Assembly (NCBI RefSeq): GCF_009909145.1
Contig: NZ_JAAAPJ010000024.1
Coordinates: forward strand, 62,001-126,000
From: Corallococcus silvisoli
GTDB lineage: Bacteria > Myxococcota > Myxococcia > Myxococcales > Myxococcaceae
DNA: 64,000 bases
Reading direction: 5' to 3'
The notes beneath the pieces were generated by a model that saw only the letters and a program-made list of their open reading frames with translations, did no database searches and was not told the DNA's origin. The translations under genes were made by a program, and so were the position numbers. This document shows positions 54,231 to 62,492 of the stretch, in pieces; within the stretch, counting starts at the first letter, position 1; every line of letters starts with the position of its first letter.

Positions 54231-55819
54231 AGCACCAGCTCGAACCGCGCGCCGCCTTCGGGCCTCGCGCCCGCGCGCACCTTGCCTCCGTGCGCGTGCA
54301 CCACGCGCCTCACGATGGCGAGCCCCAGCCCGCGGCCGTTGGCACGCGTCAGGAAGAAGGGCTCGAAGACGCGCTGCGGATCCAGTCCCGCGATGCCCGG
54401 GCCTTCGTCCTCCACCCCCAACGACACGCCCTCCGGCACGCGCCGCACCGCCACGCGCACCGTGCCCCCGGACGGCGAGGCCTGGATGGCATTGCGCACC
54501 AGGTGCGTCACCGCCAGCTGCAACAGCGTCTCGTCGCCGGGAAGCTCCGGCACGTCCGGCGCCTCGTCGAACAGCACTCGCGGCGACGGCAGGTCCGGAC
54601 GCCCCTGGAGCTGACCGAGCGCCCGGTGCACCAGCTCCCCCAGGGACACGGGACGCGGCCGAGGCTCCAGCGGGCGCACCGCGTCCAGCAGGTCGCGCAC
54701 GATGTCCTCCAGCCGGATGGCCTCCTCCTCCAACATCTCCACCGCGGAGGCCCCCGCGGGCCCCAGCCGCGGTTCGCGCTTGAGCACCGCCACCGTGTTC
54801 AGGATGGCGCCCAACGGATTGCGCACCTCATGGGCCACGACGCCCGCGGCCTCGCCCAGCGCCGTCAGCCGTTCGATCGCCACCAGCTCGTTCTGCAGGC
54901 GGGACACCTCCGCGAGCCGCGCCTCCGCCGCCCGGTGGTGCCGCACGTTCTCCAGCGCCCCGCCTATCAGCTGCGCGAACAACTCCAGCGGCCCCGCGTT
55001 CGCGGGCGTCAGCGTCGTGGACTGCACCGCCAGCACCCCGTACGGCTCATCTCCCACGAAGATGGGCGCGTCCAATGCCCGCGAGCCCGGCGCATAGATG
55101 CGCTGGATGCTGTCCGCCACCTCCGGCAGGAGCAGCCTCCGCACCATGCTGAACGCGTCCGGGTGGAACACCGCCTTGCGCCGCGTGAGCACGTCCGTCA
55201 GGTGCGGCATCCCCGAGCGGTGCAGGCGCACCTCGTGCACGCCCTGCCCATACAGCCGCTCCGCCGCCGCCAGGCTCTCCGGCTCCTGGCGCATGGGCCC
55301 GTAGCGCAGGGAGTCCCCCTCCAGCAGCATCACGGAGACGTAGAAGCCCTGACGGTGCACGGCCTCCACCGCCAGCTCCAGCACCGACGCCTCGTCGCGG
55401 CAGCGCAGCAGCTCCGCCGACGTGGACACCAGCATCGTGGACAGCGTGCGCACCGCGTCGCCGCCCTCCGCGTCCAGCAGCAGCACCAACTGCTCCTCCG
55501 GCACGCGGCCCGGCGCGGTGAGCGGCGACAACAGGTGCGTGCGTCCGTCCGCGCCGTGCACCCGCACCCAGGCGGGTTGGTCCGGCGGCGGCTCGCCGCG
55601 CGCCAGCGCCTGGCACATCGGCTCCATCCACGCGCGCTCCTCCGGCCCGAAGCGCGCGCAGAACTCCAGGAGCGTCGGCAGCTCGTCGTCGCGCAGGCCC
55701 AGCAGTGTCCGGAGCGCGACATTGGTGAACACCATCTGATCGCCCCGCAGCACGAACAGCGGCACCGGCAGCGCCGGCAGCAGGCCGTCCAGGGAGGCGG
55801 GCGGGAGGGGCGCGCTCAT
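54221..55819 (-). CDS. PAS-GAF sensor histidine kinase
   Basis: A 532-residue cytosolic sensor kinase. The ATG at 55819 gives MSAPLPPASLDGL; the frame continues upstream but without family sequence. A PAS-like domain (about 10-115) is followed by a GAF domain (about 125-290; ALDAPIFVGDEPYGVLAVQS), then the HisKA with His330 in GVVAHEVRNPLGAIL. The HATPase shows LVRNAIQASPSGG, VEDEGPGI and NGRGLGLAIVRR. No receiver or output domain and no partner regulator is next to it. The 3' end overlaps the degenerate repeat tract. It is divergent from a tiny membrane ORF. Confidence 0.93.
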   Translation of the reverse strand: MSAPLPPASLDGLLPALPVPLFVLRGDQMVFTNVALRTLLGLRDDELPTLLEFCARFGPEERAWMEPMCQALARGEPPPDQPAWVRVHGADGRTHLLSPLTAPGRVPEEQLVLLLDAEGGDAVRTLSTMLVSTSAELLRCRDEASVLELAVEAVHRQGFYVSVMLLEGDSLRYGPMRQEPESLAAAERLYGQGVHEVRLHRSGMPHLTDVLTRRKAVFHPDAFSMVRRLLLPEVADSIQRIYAPGSRALDAPIFVGDEPYGVLAVQSTTLTPANAGPLELFAQLIGGALENVRHHRAAEARLAEVSRLQNELVAIERLTALGEAAGVVAHEVRNPLGAILNTVAVLKREPRLGPAGASAVEMLEEEAIRLEDIVRDLLDAVRPLEPRPRPVSLGELVHRALGQLQGRPDLPSPRVLFDEAPDVPELPGDETLLQLAVTHLVRNAIQASPSGGTVRVAVRRVPEGVSLGVEDEGPGIAGLDPQRVFEPFFLTRANGRGLGLAIVRRVVHAHGGKVRAGARPEGGARFELVLPL

Positions 55820-55957
55820 CGCCTCACCCAACGCGCGGCACCGCCCGCTCCCCGGGTCACATGCCGCTTCGCGCCAGGAGGCCGCGGGTCCGAAAGCAAT
55901 CGCCGCGCGCGCGCGCCGTAGGGAGGGGGGAAGGTGTTGATCACTGGAGAGAACACC

Positions 55958-56068
55958 ATGAACTTCGCGAACGAGTTGGACCGCAGGGACCTGGAGTTGA
56001 AGTCCGTCATGGCCGTGTGGGTGGCCTTCGTGGCGATGAGCGCGGTCTTCCTGGGCCAGTTGCTCTAG
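55958..56068 (+). CDS. 36-residue single-helix membrane microprotein
   Basis: A short ORF starting at ATG 55958 with GGAG eight bases upstream and a TAG stop at 56066-56068. The product begins MNFANELDRRDLELKS, a charged helix, and continues with one transmembrane helix VMAVWVAFVAMSAVFLGQLL. It sits alone on the plus strand between two leftward genes and ends two bases before a perfect 9-base hairpin. Ribosome site, hydrophobic helix and terminator together argue that it is expressed. Small membrane proteins often regulate a larger membrane partner; no partner is evident here. Confidence 0.65.
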   Translation: MNFANELDRRDLELKSVMAVWVAFVAMSAVFLGQLL

Positions 56069-56069
56069 T

Positions 56070-56095
56070 CCAGGCGGGAAGCCACGCCCGCCTGG
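56070..56095 (+). terminator. perfect hairpin after the 36-residue ORF
   Basis: CCAGGCGGG (56070-56078) pairs exactly with CCCGCCTGG (56087-56095) around an eight-base loop. A second stem, GGAAGCCC (56094-56101) with GGGCTTCC (56118-56125), follows and overlaps the convergent gene's stop. Either could end transcription from both sides. Confidence 0.6.
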
Positions 56096-56114
56096 AAGCC
56101 CCGCCGGGAACCTA

Positions 56115-57242
56115 TCAGGGCTTCCTCGTGCGGCGGACGTACTGCTGGATGAAGTCACGCTCCTCCGCGCGCAAGGCACTGAGGCGCAGCCCGTAGCCCC
56201 GGGGGTTCTTGCCGTCCTCCAGGGAGTTCTCCCAGATGACGGAGCTGCGCAGGGTCATCACCCGCTCCGGCTCATCGAAGCGCAGCGTCAACTCCACCTG
56301 CGTCCCCAGCCGCAGCGGCCGGTCCGTGCCGATGAACAGACCGCCCGACGACAGGTTGATGATGCGGTGGTCGGTGAAGATGCCCGTGTTCTTCATCGTC
56401 ACCCGCACGTCCGCGTGCAGCCGGTCGTCCGAACGGCGCTCCAGGCCCACGAACTCGGCGCTCGAATACGAAGGCGCGGGGCTCGCCACGGGGCGCCGCG
56501 CGGGCGCTGGCGGAGGCGGCGCGGGAGCCGGCGGAGGTGGCGGCGGCGCCACGGGCCGCGACGTGGGCAGCATCACCGGCGGAGGCCTGGGCGGCGCGGG
56601 CGGGGGCACGAACGGCGGCGGCCTCGCGGCGGCGGGAGGCGGCGCGGGCGGAGGCACGAGCGCCGGCGGCCTCGCGGGCACCGCGGATCCACTCAAGGGC
56701 AGCGGGGACGCGGGCGGCGCCGGAGGCAGCGCGCCGGCCATGTCCAGCCGGGGCGGCGGCGGTGGCGCCGGGTGCAGCGCGCCTTGGAGGTAGAGCGTCT
56801 CCGCCTCGCGGATCCGCCGCGAGAGGAAGTCGAAGATCTCCACGGACACCTGGCGCAGCTCCGGATGCAGGTCCGGCGACAGGTGGTCCGGCGAGAAGCG
56901 CTTCGCCATGCGGAAGAAGGCGGTGCGGAACTCGTCGAGCGTCGCGTTCGGCTTGAGTCCGAAGACCTCGTGCGGCGGCAGGTGCAAGAGCCCCCGCAGC
57001 TGGTTGCGCAGACGCTCGGCCTGCTGGGTCTCCGCGGAGGGCGTGGGCGCCGCGGTGGCGAACAGGTCGCGCACCTCCGGCAGGTCCTGGAGCGGGATCC
57101 AGTTCGTCCCATCGCGCGACGCGCGCACGGCCGTCTTCAGGCGGCCGGAGGCGATGAGGTCTCGGAAGGCTTGCAGCTGGAGGGGGCCCAGGACGCGGCC
57201 GAGCGAATCACCCACCCAGTAACCGACAACGGATGACGACAC
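56115..57242 (-). CDS. GYF-like / J-like / PilZ domain fusion protein
   Basis: A 375-residue protein with a GTG start. Residues about 7-60 form a GYF_2-like module (YWVGDSLGRVLGPLQLQAF). About 88-145 resembles a DnaJ J-domain (HEVFGLKPNATLDEFRTAFF) with the HPD triad changed to SPD (117-119). A Pro/Ala-rich linker (about 155-262) leads to a C-terminal PilZ domain with RSDDR (Arg270/Arg274) and NLSSGG (Asn296, Ser298, Gly301), the two c-di-GMP-binding motifs. It likely changes conformation or partners with c-di-GMP level. It lies 13 bases downstream of a receiver gene in one operon. Confidence 0.8.
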   Translation of the reverse strand: MSSSVVGYWVGDSLGRVLGPLQLQAFRDLIASGRLKTAVRASRDGTNWIPLQDLPEVRDLFATAAPTPSAETQQAERLRNQLRGLLHLPPHEVFGLKPNATLDEFRTAFFRMAKRFSPDHLSPDLHPELRQVSVEIFDFLSRRIREAETLYLQGALHPAPPPPPRLDMAGALPPAPPASPLPLSGSAVPARPPALVPPPAPPPAAARPPPFVPPPAPPRPPPVMLPTSRPVAPPPPPPAPAPPPPAPARRPVASPAPSYSSAEFVGLERRSDDRLHADVRVTMKNTGIFTDHRIINLSSGGLFIGTDRPLRLGTQVELTLRFDEPERVMTLRSSVIWENSLEDGKNPRGYGLRLSALRAEERDFIQQYVRRTRKP

Positions 57243-57255
57243 GGGGACCTCGGAG

Positions 57256-57630
57256 TCAGGACGCGAGTGCTTCGCGCATGGCGGACGCGATCTCCATGGG
57301 ATGGAAGGGTTTGCCGACGAAGCCCACCGCCCCCGCGGCGATGGCCTGCTCCACCACGGGCTCGGCGTCCATGCTGCTGATGACGAGCACGCGCGTTCCC
57401 GGCGACACGTTCTTGATGGCGCCCAGCACCTCCAGCCCGCTCTTCTTCGGCATGAACAGGTCCAGGAACATCACCGCGGGCTGCTCCTTCGCGGCCAGGG
57501 CCAGCCCTTCCTCACCGTCCGCTGCCTCCAGGAGTCTCAGGGCGATACCCGTCTCCGCGATGACGTCCTTGAGGATGCGACGCACGAAGCTGTCGTCATC
57601 CACGAGCAGCAGGGTTGGCAGTCCAGACAT
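57256..57630 (-). CDS. Single-domain response regulator
   Basis: A 124-residue receiver. The ATG at 57630 gives MSGLPTLLLVDDDSFVRRIL; the long upstream extension of the frame is antisense to the M20 peptidase gene and is rejected. The phospho-acceptor Asp lies in VMFLDLFMPKKSG, the switch residues in VISSMD and the Lys in FVGKPF. There is no output domain. The PilZ fusion gene starts 13 bases after its stop, so the pair may join two-component and c-di-GMP signalling. The cognate kinase is unknown. Confidence 0.93.
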   Translation of the reverse strand: MSGLPTLLLVDDDSFVRRILKDVIAETGIALRLLEAADGEEGLALAAKEQPAVMFLDLFMPKKSGLEVLGAIKNVSPGTRVLVISSMDAEPVVEQAIAAGAVGFVGKPFHPMEIASAMREALAS

Positions 57631-57711
57631 GGGCGGCAGGATACATAAGACGCGTGGTTTGGGCGCGGCCGTCATGCGGCGCCTGCCCGCCTTTTGGGTT
57701 AAGGGGTGGGC

Positions 57712-59109
57712 ATGTCCACCGACCAGGCGCTGTCCCATTTCGAGTCCCAGAAAGCCGCGTATCTGGAGGACCTCAAGGCCCTCGTACGCATACCCAGTGT
57801 GTCCTTCCCCGGGTTCGATCCAGCCCTCGTGCGACAGAGCGCGGAGGCCACCGCCGCCCTGCTCAAGGACCGTGGTTTTGAAAACGTCCAGTTGCTCGAA
57901 ATCGAGGGCGCGCATCCGTATGTCTATGGCGAGGTGCTCAAGGCGCCGGGCCGCCCCACGCTCCTCCTCTACGCGCACCACGACGTGCAGCCCGCGGGAG
58001 ACGAGAGCGCGTGGAAGAGCCCGCCGTTCGAGCCGGAGCTGCGCGACGGCCGCCTGTATGGACGCGGCGCGGCGGACGACAAGGCCGGCATCGTCGTGCA
58101 CACCTCCGCGGTGGACGCGTGGCTCAAGAGCACCGGCCAACTCCCACTCAACGTGAAGGTCATCATCGAGGGGGAGGAGGAAGCCGGCAGTGACCACCTG
58201 GGTGCATTTCTCCAGAAGCACGCGAAGTTGGTGGCGGCGGACGCCATCGTGTTGACGGACACGTCGAACTTCGACACGGGCCTGCCGTCCATCACCACGG
58301 CGCTGCGCGGGCTGGTGACGGTGGACGTGGAGGTGCGGGGGCTTCAGCAGGCGGTGCACTCAGGCATGTGGGGCGGGCCCATTCCGGATCCGGCGATGGC
58401 GCTGTGCCGGATGCTGGCGTCGCTCACGCACGCGGATGGCTCCATCGCCATCGAGGGCGTGATGGAGCAGGTGAAGCCGCTGACGGCCGCGGAGCGGGAG
58501 AGCATCCAGTCGCTGCCGGGCGACGAGGCCACCTTCCGCGAGCAGGCTGGCCTGCGCGAGGGCGTGGAGCTGCTGGGGCAGGGGCGTCACCCGTGGGAGA
58601 CGAACTGGCGCCAGCCGAGCCTGGCGGTGAACGCCATCCAGGCCAGCAGCCGCAAGGACGCGCGCAACATCATCGTGGAGTCGGCGTGGGCGCGCGTGGG
58701 CATCCGCGTGGTGCCGGACATGGATCCGGAGGACGTGCAGCGCCGGCTGGTGGCGCACCTGAAGAAGGTGTGCCCGTGGGGCCTGGAGCTGGAGATCCGC
58801 GAGGATCCGGCGTCTGGCTGGTGGTACACGGACTCGTCACACCCGGCCTTCCAGGCCGCCTTCCGCGCGCTGGAGAAGGGCTACGCGAAGAAGCCCGTCA
58901 CCATCGGGTGTGGAGGGTCCATCCCCTTCGTGGAGCCGTTCGCGAAGGAGCTGGGCGGCGTGCCCGCGCTGCTCATCGGCGTGGAGGACCCCTACACCTA
59001 CGCCCACTCCGAGAACGAGAGCCTGCACCTGGGGGACTGGGAGAAGGCCATCCGCTCCGCCATCCACCTCTACGAGGAGCTGGCGAGGTCGCTGACCGCG
59101 CGCGGCTGA
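57712..59109 (+). CDS. M20 family metallopeptidase (dipeptidase)
   Basis: A 465-residue cytosolic di-zinc peptidase related to carnosine dipeptidases. The ATG at 57712 has AAGGGG upstream; GTG 57706 is also possible. Metal and catalytic residues are His89 and Asp91 in YAHHDVQP, the bridging Asp122 in GRGAADDK, and Glu155-Glu157 in EGEEEAGS; later ligands lie in LTDTSNFDTG and YAHSENESLHL. The middle dimerisation lid domain is present. It probably cleaves dipeptides or related amides. The stop lies within a hairpin. Confidence 0.92.
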   Translation: MSTDQALSHFESQKAAYLEDLKALVRIPSVSFPGFDPALVRQSAEATAALLKDRGFENVQLLEIEGAHPYVYGEVLKAPGRPTLLLYAHHDVQPAGDESAWKSPPFEPELRDGRLYGRGAADDKAGIVVHTSAVDAWLKSTGQLPLNVKVIIEGEEEAGSDHLGAFLQKHAKLVAADAIVLTDTSNFDTGLPSITTALRGLVTVDVEVRGLQQAVHSGMWGGPIPDPAMALCRMLASLTHADGSIAIEGVMEQVKPLTAAERESIQSLPGDEATFREQAGLREGVELLGQGRHPWETNWRQPSLAVNAIQASSRKDARNIIVESAWARVGIRVVPDMDPEDVQRRLVAHLKKVCPWGLELEIREDPASGWWYTDSSHPAFQAAFRALEKGYAKKPVTIGCGGSIPFVEPFAKELGGVPALLIGVEDPYTYAHSENESLHLGDWEKAIRSAIHLYEELARSLTARG

Positions 59110-59118
59110 GCGCGCGGT
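59095..59118. terminator. hairpin over the stop of the M20 peptidase gene
   Basis: ACCGCGCG (59095-59102) pairs perfectly with CGCGCGGT (59111-59118); the loop holds the TGA stop. It lies between convergent genes and may terminate both. Confidence 0.5.
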
Positions 59119-59136
59119 CCGCTCACGGCGTGGGGG

Positions 59137-60102
59137 CTACAGGCCGCGGAAGCGGTCCGTGGCCTCGATGAGCGCGGACGTGTTGCCGGGCTCGTTGGCG
59201 GAGTGGCCGGCGTCCGGGACCAGCACGAACTGGGCCTCCGGCCACGCGCGGTGCAGGGCCCACGCGCTCTCCGGCGGGCAGACGACGTCGTAGCGGCCCT
59301 GCACGATGACGGCGGGGATGTGGCGGATGCGCCCCACGTCATCCAAGAGCTGGGTGTCGCTGCGCAGCCAACCCTTGTTGACGAAGTAGTGGCATTCGAT
59401 GCGCGCGAAGGCGATGGCGAAGTCGTCCCCGGCGTTGCGCGCGATGAGCTCCGCGTTGGGGTACAGGCAGCTGGTGCGGCCCTCCCAGACGCTCCACGCC
59501 CTGGCGGCCTCCTGCCGCGTGTGCGGGTCGTCGCCCATCAGGCGCTTCGCGTACGCCTGGAGCAGGTCCCCGCGCTCCGCCTCCGGGATGGGGGCGAGGA
59601 AGTGCTCCCAGGCGTCCGGGAACATCGCGTCCGTGCCGCGCTGGTAGAACCAGTCGATCTCCTGCTTGCGCAGCAGGAAGATGCCGCGCAGCACCAGCTC
59701 CGTGACGCGCTCCGGATGCGCCTCCGCGTACGCCAGCGACAGGGTGCTGCCCCAGGAGCCGCCGAAGAGCATCCAGCGCTCCAGGCCCAGGTGCTCGCGC
59801 AGCCGCTCCATGTCCGCCACCAGGTCCCAGGTGGTGTTCATCTCCAGGCTGGCGTGCGGGGTGCTGCGGCCGCAGCCGCGCTGGTCGAACAGGATGATGC
59901 GGTAGGCGCTGGGGTCGAAGAAGCGGCGCTGCTTGGAGTCGGTGCCTCCGCCGGGCCCGCCGTGCACGAACACCACGGGCTTGCCGTTCGGGTTGCCGGA
60001 CTCCTCGAAGTAGAGCGAGTGGCCGCCGGTGACGCTCAGCCGGCCGGTGCGGTAGGGCTCGATGGAGGGATAGAGCGTTCGCAGCGGCGTGGAGGCGGGC
60101 AC
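59137..60102 (-). CDS. pip: Prolyl aminopeptidase (proline iminopeptidase)
   Basis: A 321-residue alpha/beta hydrolase that releases N-terminal proline from peptides. GTG at 60102 with AAAGGAA just upstream is the start, giving the family opening TLYPSIEPYRTGRLSV; a start at 60195 would add 31 unrelated residues. The oxyanion motif is VHGGPGGG, the nucleophile Ser116 lies in GGSWGSTL, with Asp272 (GRYDVVCPP) and His300 (DAGHSANEP). Length equals typical Pip (about 317). Together with the S9 and M20 peptidases nearby it would finish the breakdown of proline-rich peptides. Confidence 0.95.
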   Translation of the reverse strand: MPASTPLRTLYPSIEPYRTGRLSVTGGHSLYFEESGNPNGKPVVFVHGGPGGGTDSKQRRFFDPSAYRIILFDQRGCGRSTPHASLEMNTTWDLVADMERLREHLGLERWMLFGGSWGSTLSLAYAEAHPERVTELVLRGIFLLRKQEIDWFYQRGTDAMFPDAWEHFLAPIPEAERGDLLQAYAKRLMGDDPHTRQEAARAWSVWEGRTSCLYPNAELIARNAGDDFAIAFARIECHYFVNKGWLRSDTQLLDDVGRIRHIPAVIVQGRYDVVCPPESAWALHRAWPEAQFVLVPDAGHSANEPGNTSALIEATDRFRGL

Positions 60103-60211
60103 GGTGTTCCTTTCGCGGGAAGGCGCTGTGGCACAACCTAGCAACAGTTCGCGCCCCTCGCGGAGGCTGTCGGGAGTGCGTGCGGAAGCCGACACGCGAG
60201 GGGGCGGGGTG

Positions 60212-61423
60212 TCAGGCCTTCTCGGGAGGGGCGGGCGCGGGCGCCTCGCGCGGCGCCTCCGGCGCCTTGGGCGGAGGCGGCACGCCGCGCCCGGCCTGGG
60301 CCACCATGCGCACCTCGGCGTTCTCCCCGAGCGCGAAGCCGTCGCCCTTGGTCTCCAGGTCCGTCGCCTCGATGACGTCTCCGCGCTGGAGGTGGAAGAA
60401 GCGCTCGTTCTTCTCCGAGCGGTGGCGCTCCTGCATCGCGAGCCCCACGCGCCCCTCGGGACCGCAGCCGATGTAGCGCTGCCGGCCCTTGCCCTCCAGC
60501 GACTCGCTGACGATGCGGAACAGCCGGCCCGGCGGAGGCTCCGGCCACGCCTCGCCCTTGGGCGCCACCATCAGGTAGCTCATCTTCAGCGACTCCTTGT
60601 GGAAGCCGGCCACGCGCGCCAGCTCCTCCACCACGCGCGGCATGGGCCAGGCGCGCTCGGCGTGGCACCAGTCCGTCTCCTTCACCAGCGCGGGGCAGGC
60701 GCCCCGGTACAGGCACGGCGCGCGGATGGCGTAGCCGCGCTCCACCAGCAGGTCGCGCACCTTGAGCAGGTTGCGGCTCGTCTCGCGCAGCGCGGGCTCC
60801 ATCACCAGCAGGCTGCCGCCCTTCTTCACCTTCGTGAGCACCGCCTCCAGCAGCGCCGCGCGCGGCTTGAGCGCATCGTCCGTCGCGCCGTACAGCTCGT
60901 TGACGACGTGCCCCATCGTGATGAGGTCGTACTGGCCCTCCGGCAGCGTGGCGTTCTTCTTCAGCGGATCCCACTCGCGCGTGGCCAGGGCCTCGCCGGC
61001 CTCCGTCGCCAGCTCGCGCGCCAGGTTCAGCGCGGGCTTGCTGCGGTCCGCCGCCGTCACCTCGCTGGCGCCCGCGTCCATCGCCGCGAAGGCCACCGGG
61101 CCCGGACCGCTGCCCAGGTCCAGCACGTGGCGGGGGCGGTTGGGCAGCTCCCCCAGCACCTGACGCGCCTGGGCATAGGACACCGGCCAGTAGAAGAGCA
61201 GGTAGGCGCCCAGGAGGCGCGGGTCATCCATGTATCGGGCGCCCGCGAGCTGCCGCTCCCGGGTGAGCCCGAGCGACAGTTGCTTCACGCCCGCGCCGAC
61301 CTCCTTGACCTCCTGCGGCGTGAGGCGCCCCTCCGGCCCGTCGCTCCTGCCCCGGGACGCGCGCCACACGGCGATGAGCCGGGGCAGCCACCGCTCCAGG
61401 TCCTTGCTGTATGCGTTGCTCAT
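60212..61423 (-). CDS. Rsm22/METTL17-type methyltransferase-like protein, probable Fe-S
   Basis: A 403-residue protein with a Rossmann methyltransferase core (HVLDLGSGPGPVAFAAMDAG near residue 99). The Rsm22 family works in small-ribosomal-subunit assembly. Four cysteines fit the METTL17 iron-sulfur set: Cys237 and Cys243 in PCLYRGACPALV, Cys253 in TDWCH and Cys320 in RYIGCGPEG. ATG 61423, with GAAGG upstream, is preferred over 61450. A C-terminal Pro/Ala/Glu tail follows an OB-like part. It is upstream of pip on the same strand and divergent from the ABC exporter. Confidence 0.85.
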   Translation of the reverse strand: MSNAYSKDLERWLPRLIAVWRASRGRSDGPEGRLTPQEVKEVGAGVKQLSLGLTRERQLAGARYMDDPRLLGAYLLFYWPVSYAQARQVLGELPNRPRHVLDLGSGPGPVAFAAMDAGASEVTAADRSKPALNLARELATEAGEALATREWDPLKKNATLPEGQYDLITMGHVVNELYGATDDALKPRAALLEAVLTKVKKGGSLLVMEPALRETSRNLLKVRDLLVERGYAIRAPCLYRGACPALVKETDWCHAERAWPMPRVVEELARVAGFHKESLKMSYLMVAPKGEAWPEPPPGRLFRIVSESLEGKGRQRYIGCGPEGRVGLAMQERHRSEKNERFFHLQRGDVIEATDLETKGDGFALGENAEVRMVAQAGRGVPPPPKAPEAPREAPAPAPPEKA

Positions 61424-61481
61424 CGGTGCCTTCACATCAGGGGTCGCCACCCGAGGGCGACCGCGTTAAACCCGTCCCGCC

Positions 61482-62492
61482 ATGATTTCCGTCCGCGGAT
61501 TGCGCAAGCACTATCAGGTCCACAAGCGCCCGCCTGGCCTGAAGGCGGCCCTGCGCTCGCTCGTCCACCGCAGCTACACGGCCGTCAAGGCCGTGGACGG
61601 CATCTCCTTCGACATCCGGCCCGGGGAGCGGGTGGGCTTCCTGGGCCCGAACGGCGCGGGCAAGACCACGACGCTCAAGGTGCTCTCCGGCCTGCTCCAC
61701 CCGTCCGAGGGAGAAGTCACCGTGGATGGCCACGTGCCCCGGCTGCGCGAGGAGGCGTTCCTCAAGAAGATCATGCTCGTGATGGGGCAGAAGCAGCAGC
61801 TCCTCTGGGACCTGCCGCCCGTGGAGACGTTCGAACTCAACCGCGCCATCTACGACGTGCCCCGCCTCCAGTACAAGCAGACGCTGGACGAACTGGTGTC
61901 GCTGCTGGAGCTGGAGGACCTCATCACCAAGCCCACCCGCCAGCTGAGCCTGGGCGAGCGGATGAAGTGCGAGCTGGCGGCGGCCCTCATCCACCGCCCC
62001 CGGGTGCTGTTCCTGGACGAGCCCACCATCGGCCTGGACGTGTCCATGCAGGTGACGATGCGTGAGTTCATCAAGGCGTACAACGAGAAGACGGGGGCCA
62101 CGCTCATCCTGACCAGCCACTACATGGACGACGTGGCGGCGCTGTGCCCGCGCGTCATCGTCATCGACAAGGGGCAGCTGTCCTACGACGGCAGCCTGGA
62201 GGCGCTGGTGCAGCGCGTGCGTCCGGAGAAGCGCGTGGTGCTGCGGCTGGGCCAGCCGGTGGACGCCGCGGTGCTGGCGCCGCTGGGCCGGGTGGTGTCG
62301 CACGACGCGAGCACGGCGGTGCTCCAGGTGCAGCAGGACGCGGTGAGCGCCACCGTGGGCCGGGCGCTGTCCACGCTGCCGGTGACGGACCTGACGGTGG
62401 AGAACGCGCCGCTGGAAGAGGTGATGAGCGAGCTGTTCCAGGAGGGCAAGGCGCGCCGGGCGGAGGCCGCCCGGGAGGCGGTGCCCGCGTGA
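61482..62492 (+). CDS. ABC transporter ATP-binding protein
   Basis: A 336-residue ATPase of an ABC-2-type exporter. Walker A is GPNGAGKTTT with Lys61, the signature LSLGE lies in RQLSLGERMKCELAAAL, and Walker B is VLFLDEPTIGLD followed by the His switch TSHYMDD. An insertion of about 20 residues (KRPPGLKAALRSLVHRSYTA) lies before the Walker A strand. A C-terminal domain of about 100 residues extends beyond the usual length. The permease gene overlaps the stop (GTGA), so the subunits are made together. Confidence 0.92.
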   Translation: MISVRGLRKHYQVHKRPPGLKAALRSLVHRSYTAVKAVDGISFDIRPGERVGFLGPNGAGKTTTLKVLSGLLHPSEGEVTVDGHVPRLREEAFLKKIMLVMGQKQQLLWDLPPVETFELNRAIYDVPRLQYKQTLDELVSLLELEDLITKPTRQLSLGERMKCELAAALIHRPRVLFLDEPTIGLDVSMQVTMREFIKAYNEKTGATLILTSHYMDDVAALCPRVIVIDKGQLSYDGSLEALVQRVRPEKRVVLRLGQPVDAAVLAPLGRVVSHDASTAVLQVQQDAVSATVGRALSTLPVTDLTVENAPLEEVMSELFQEGKARRAEAAREAVPA

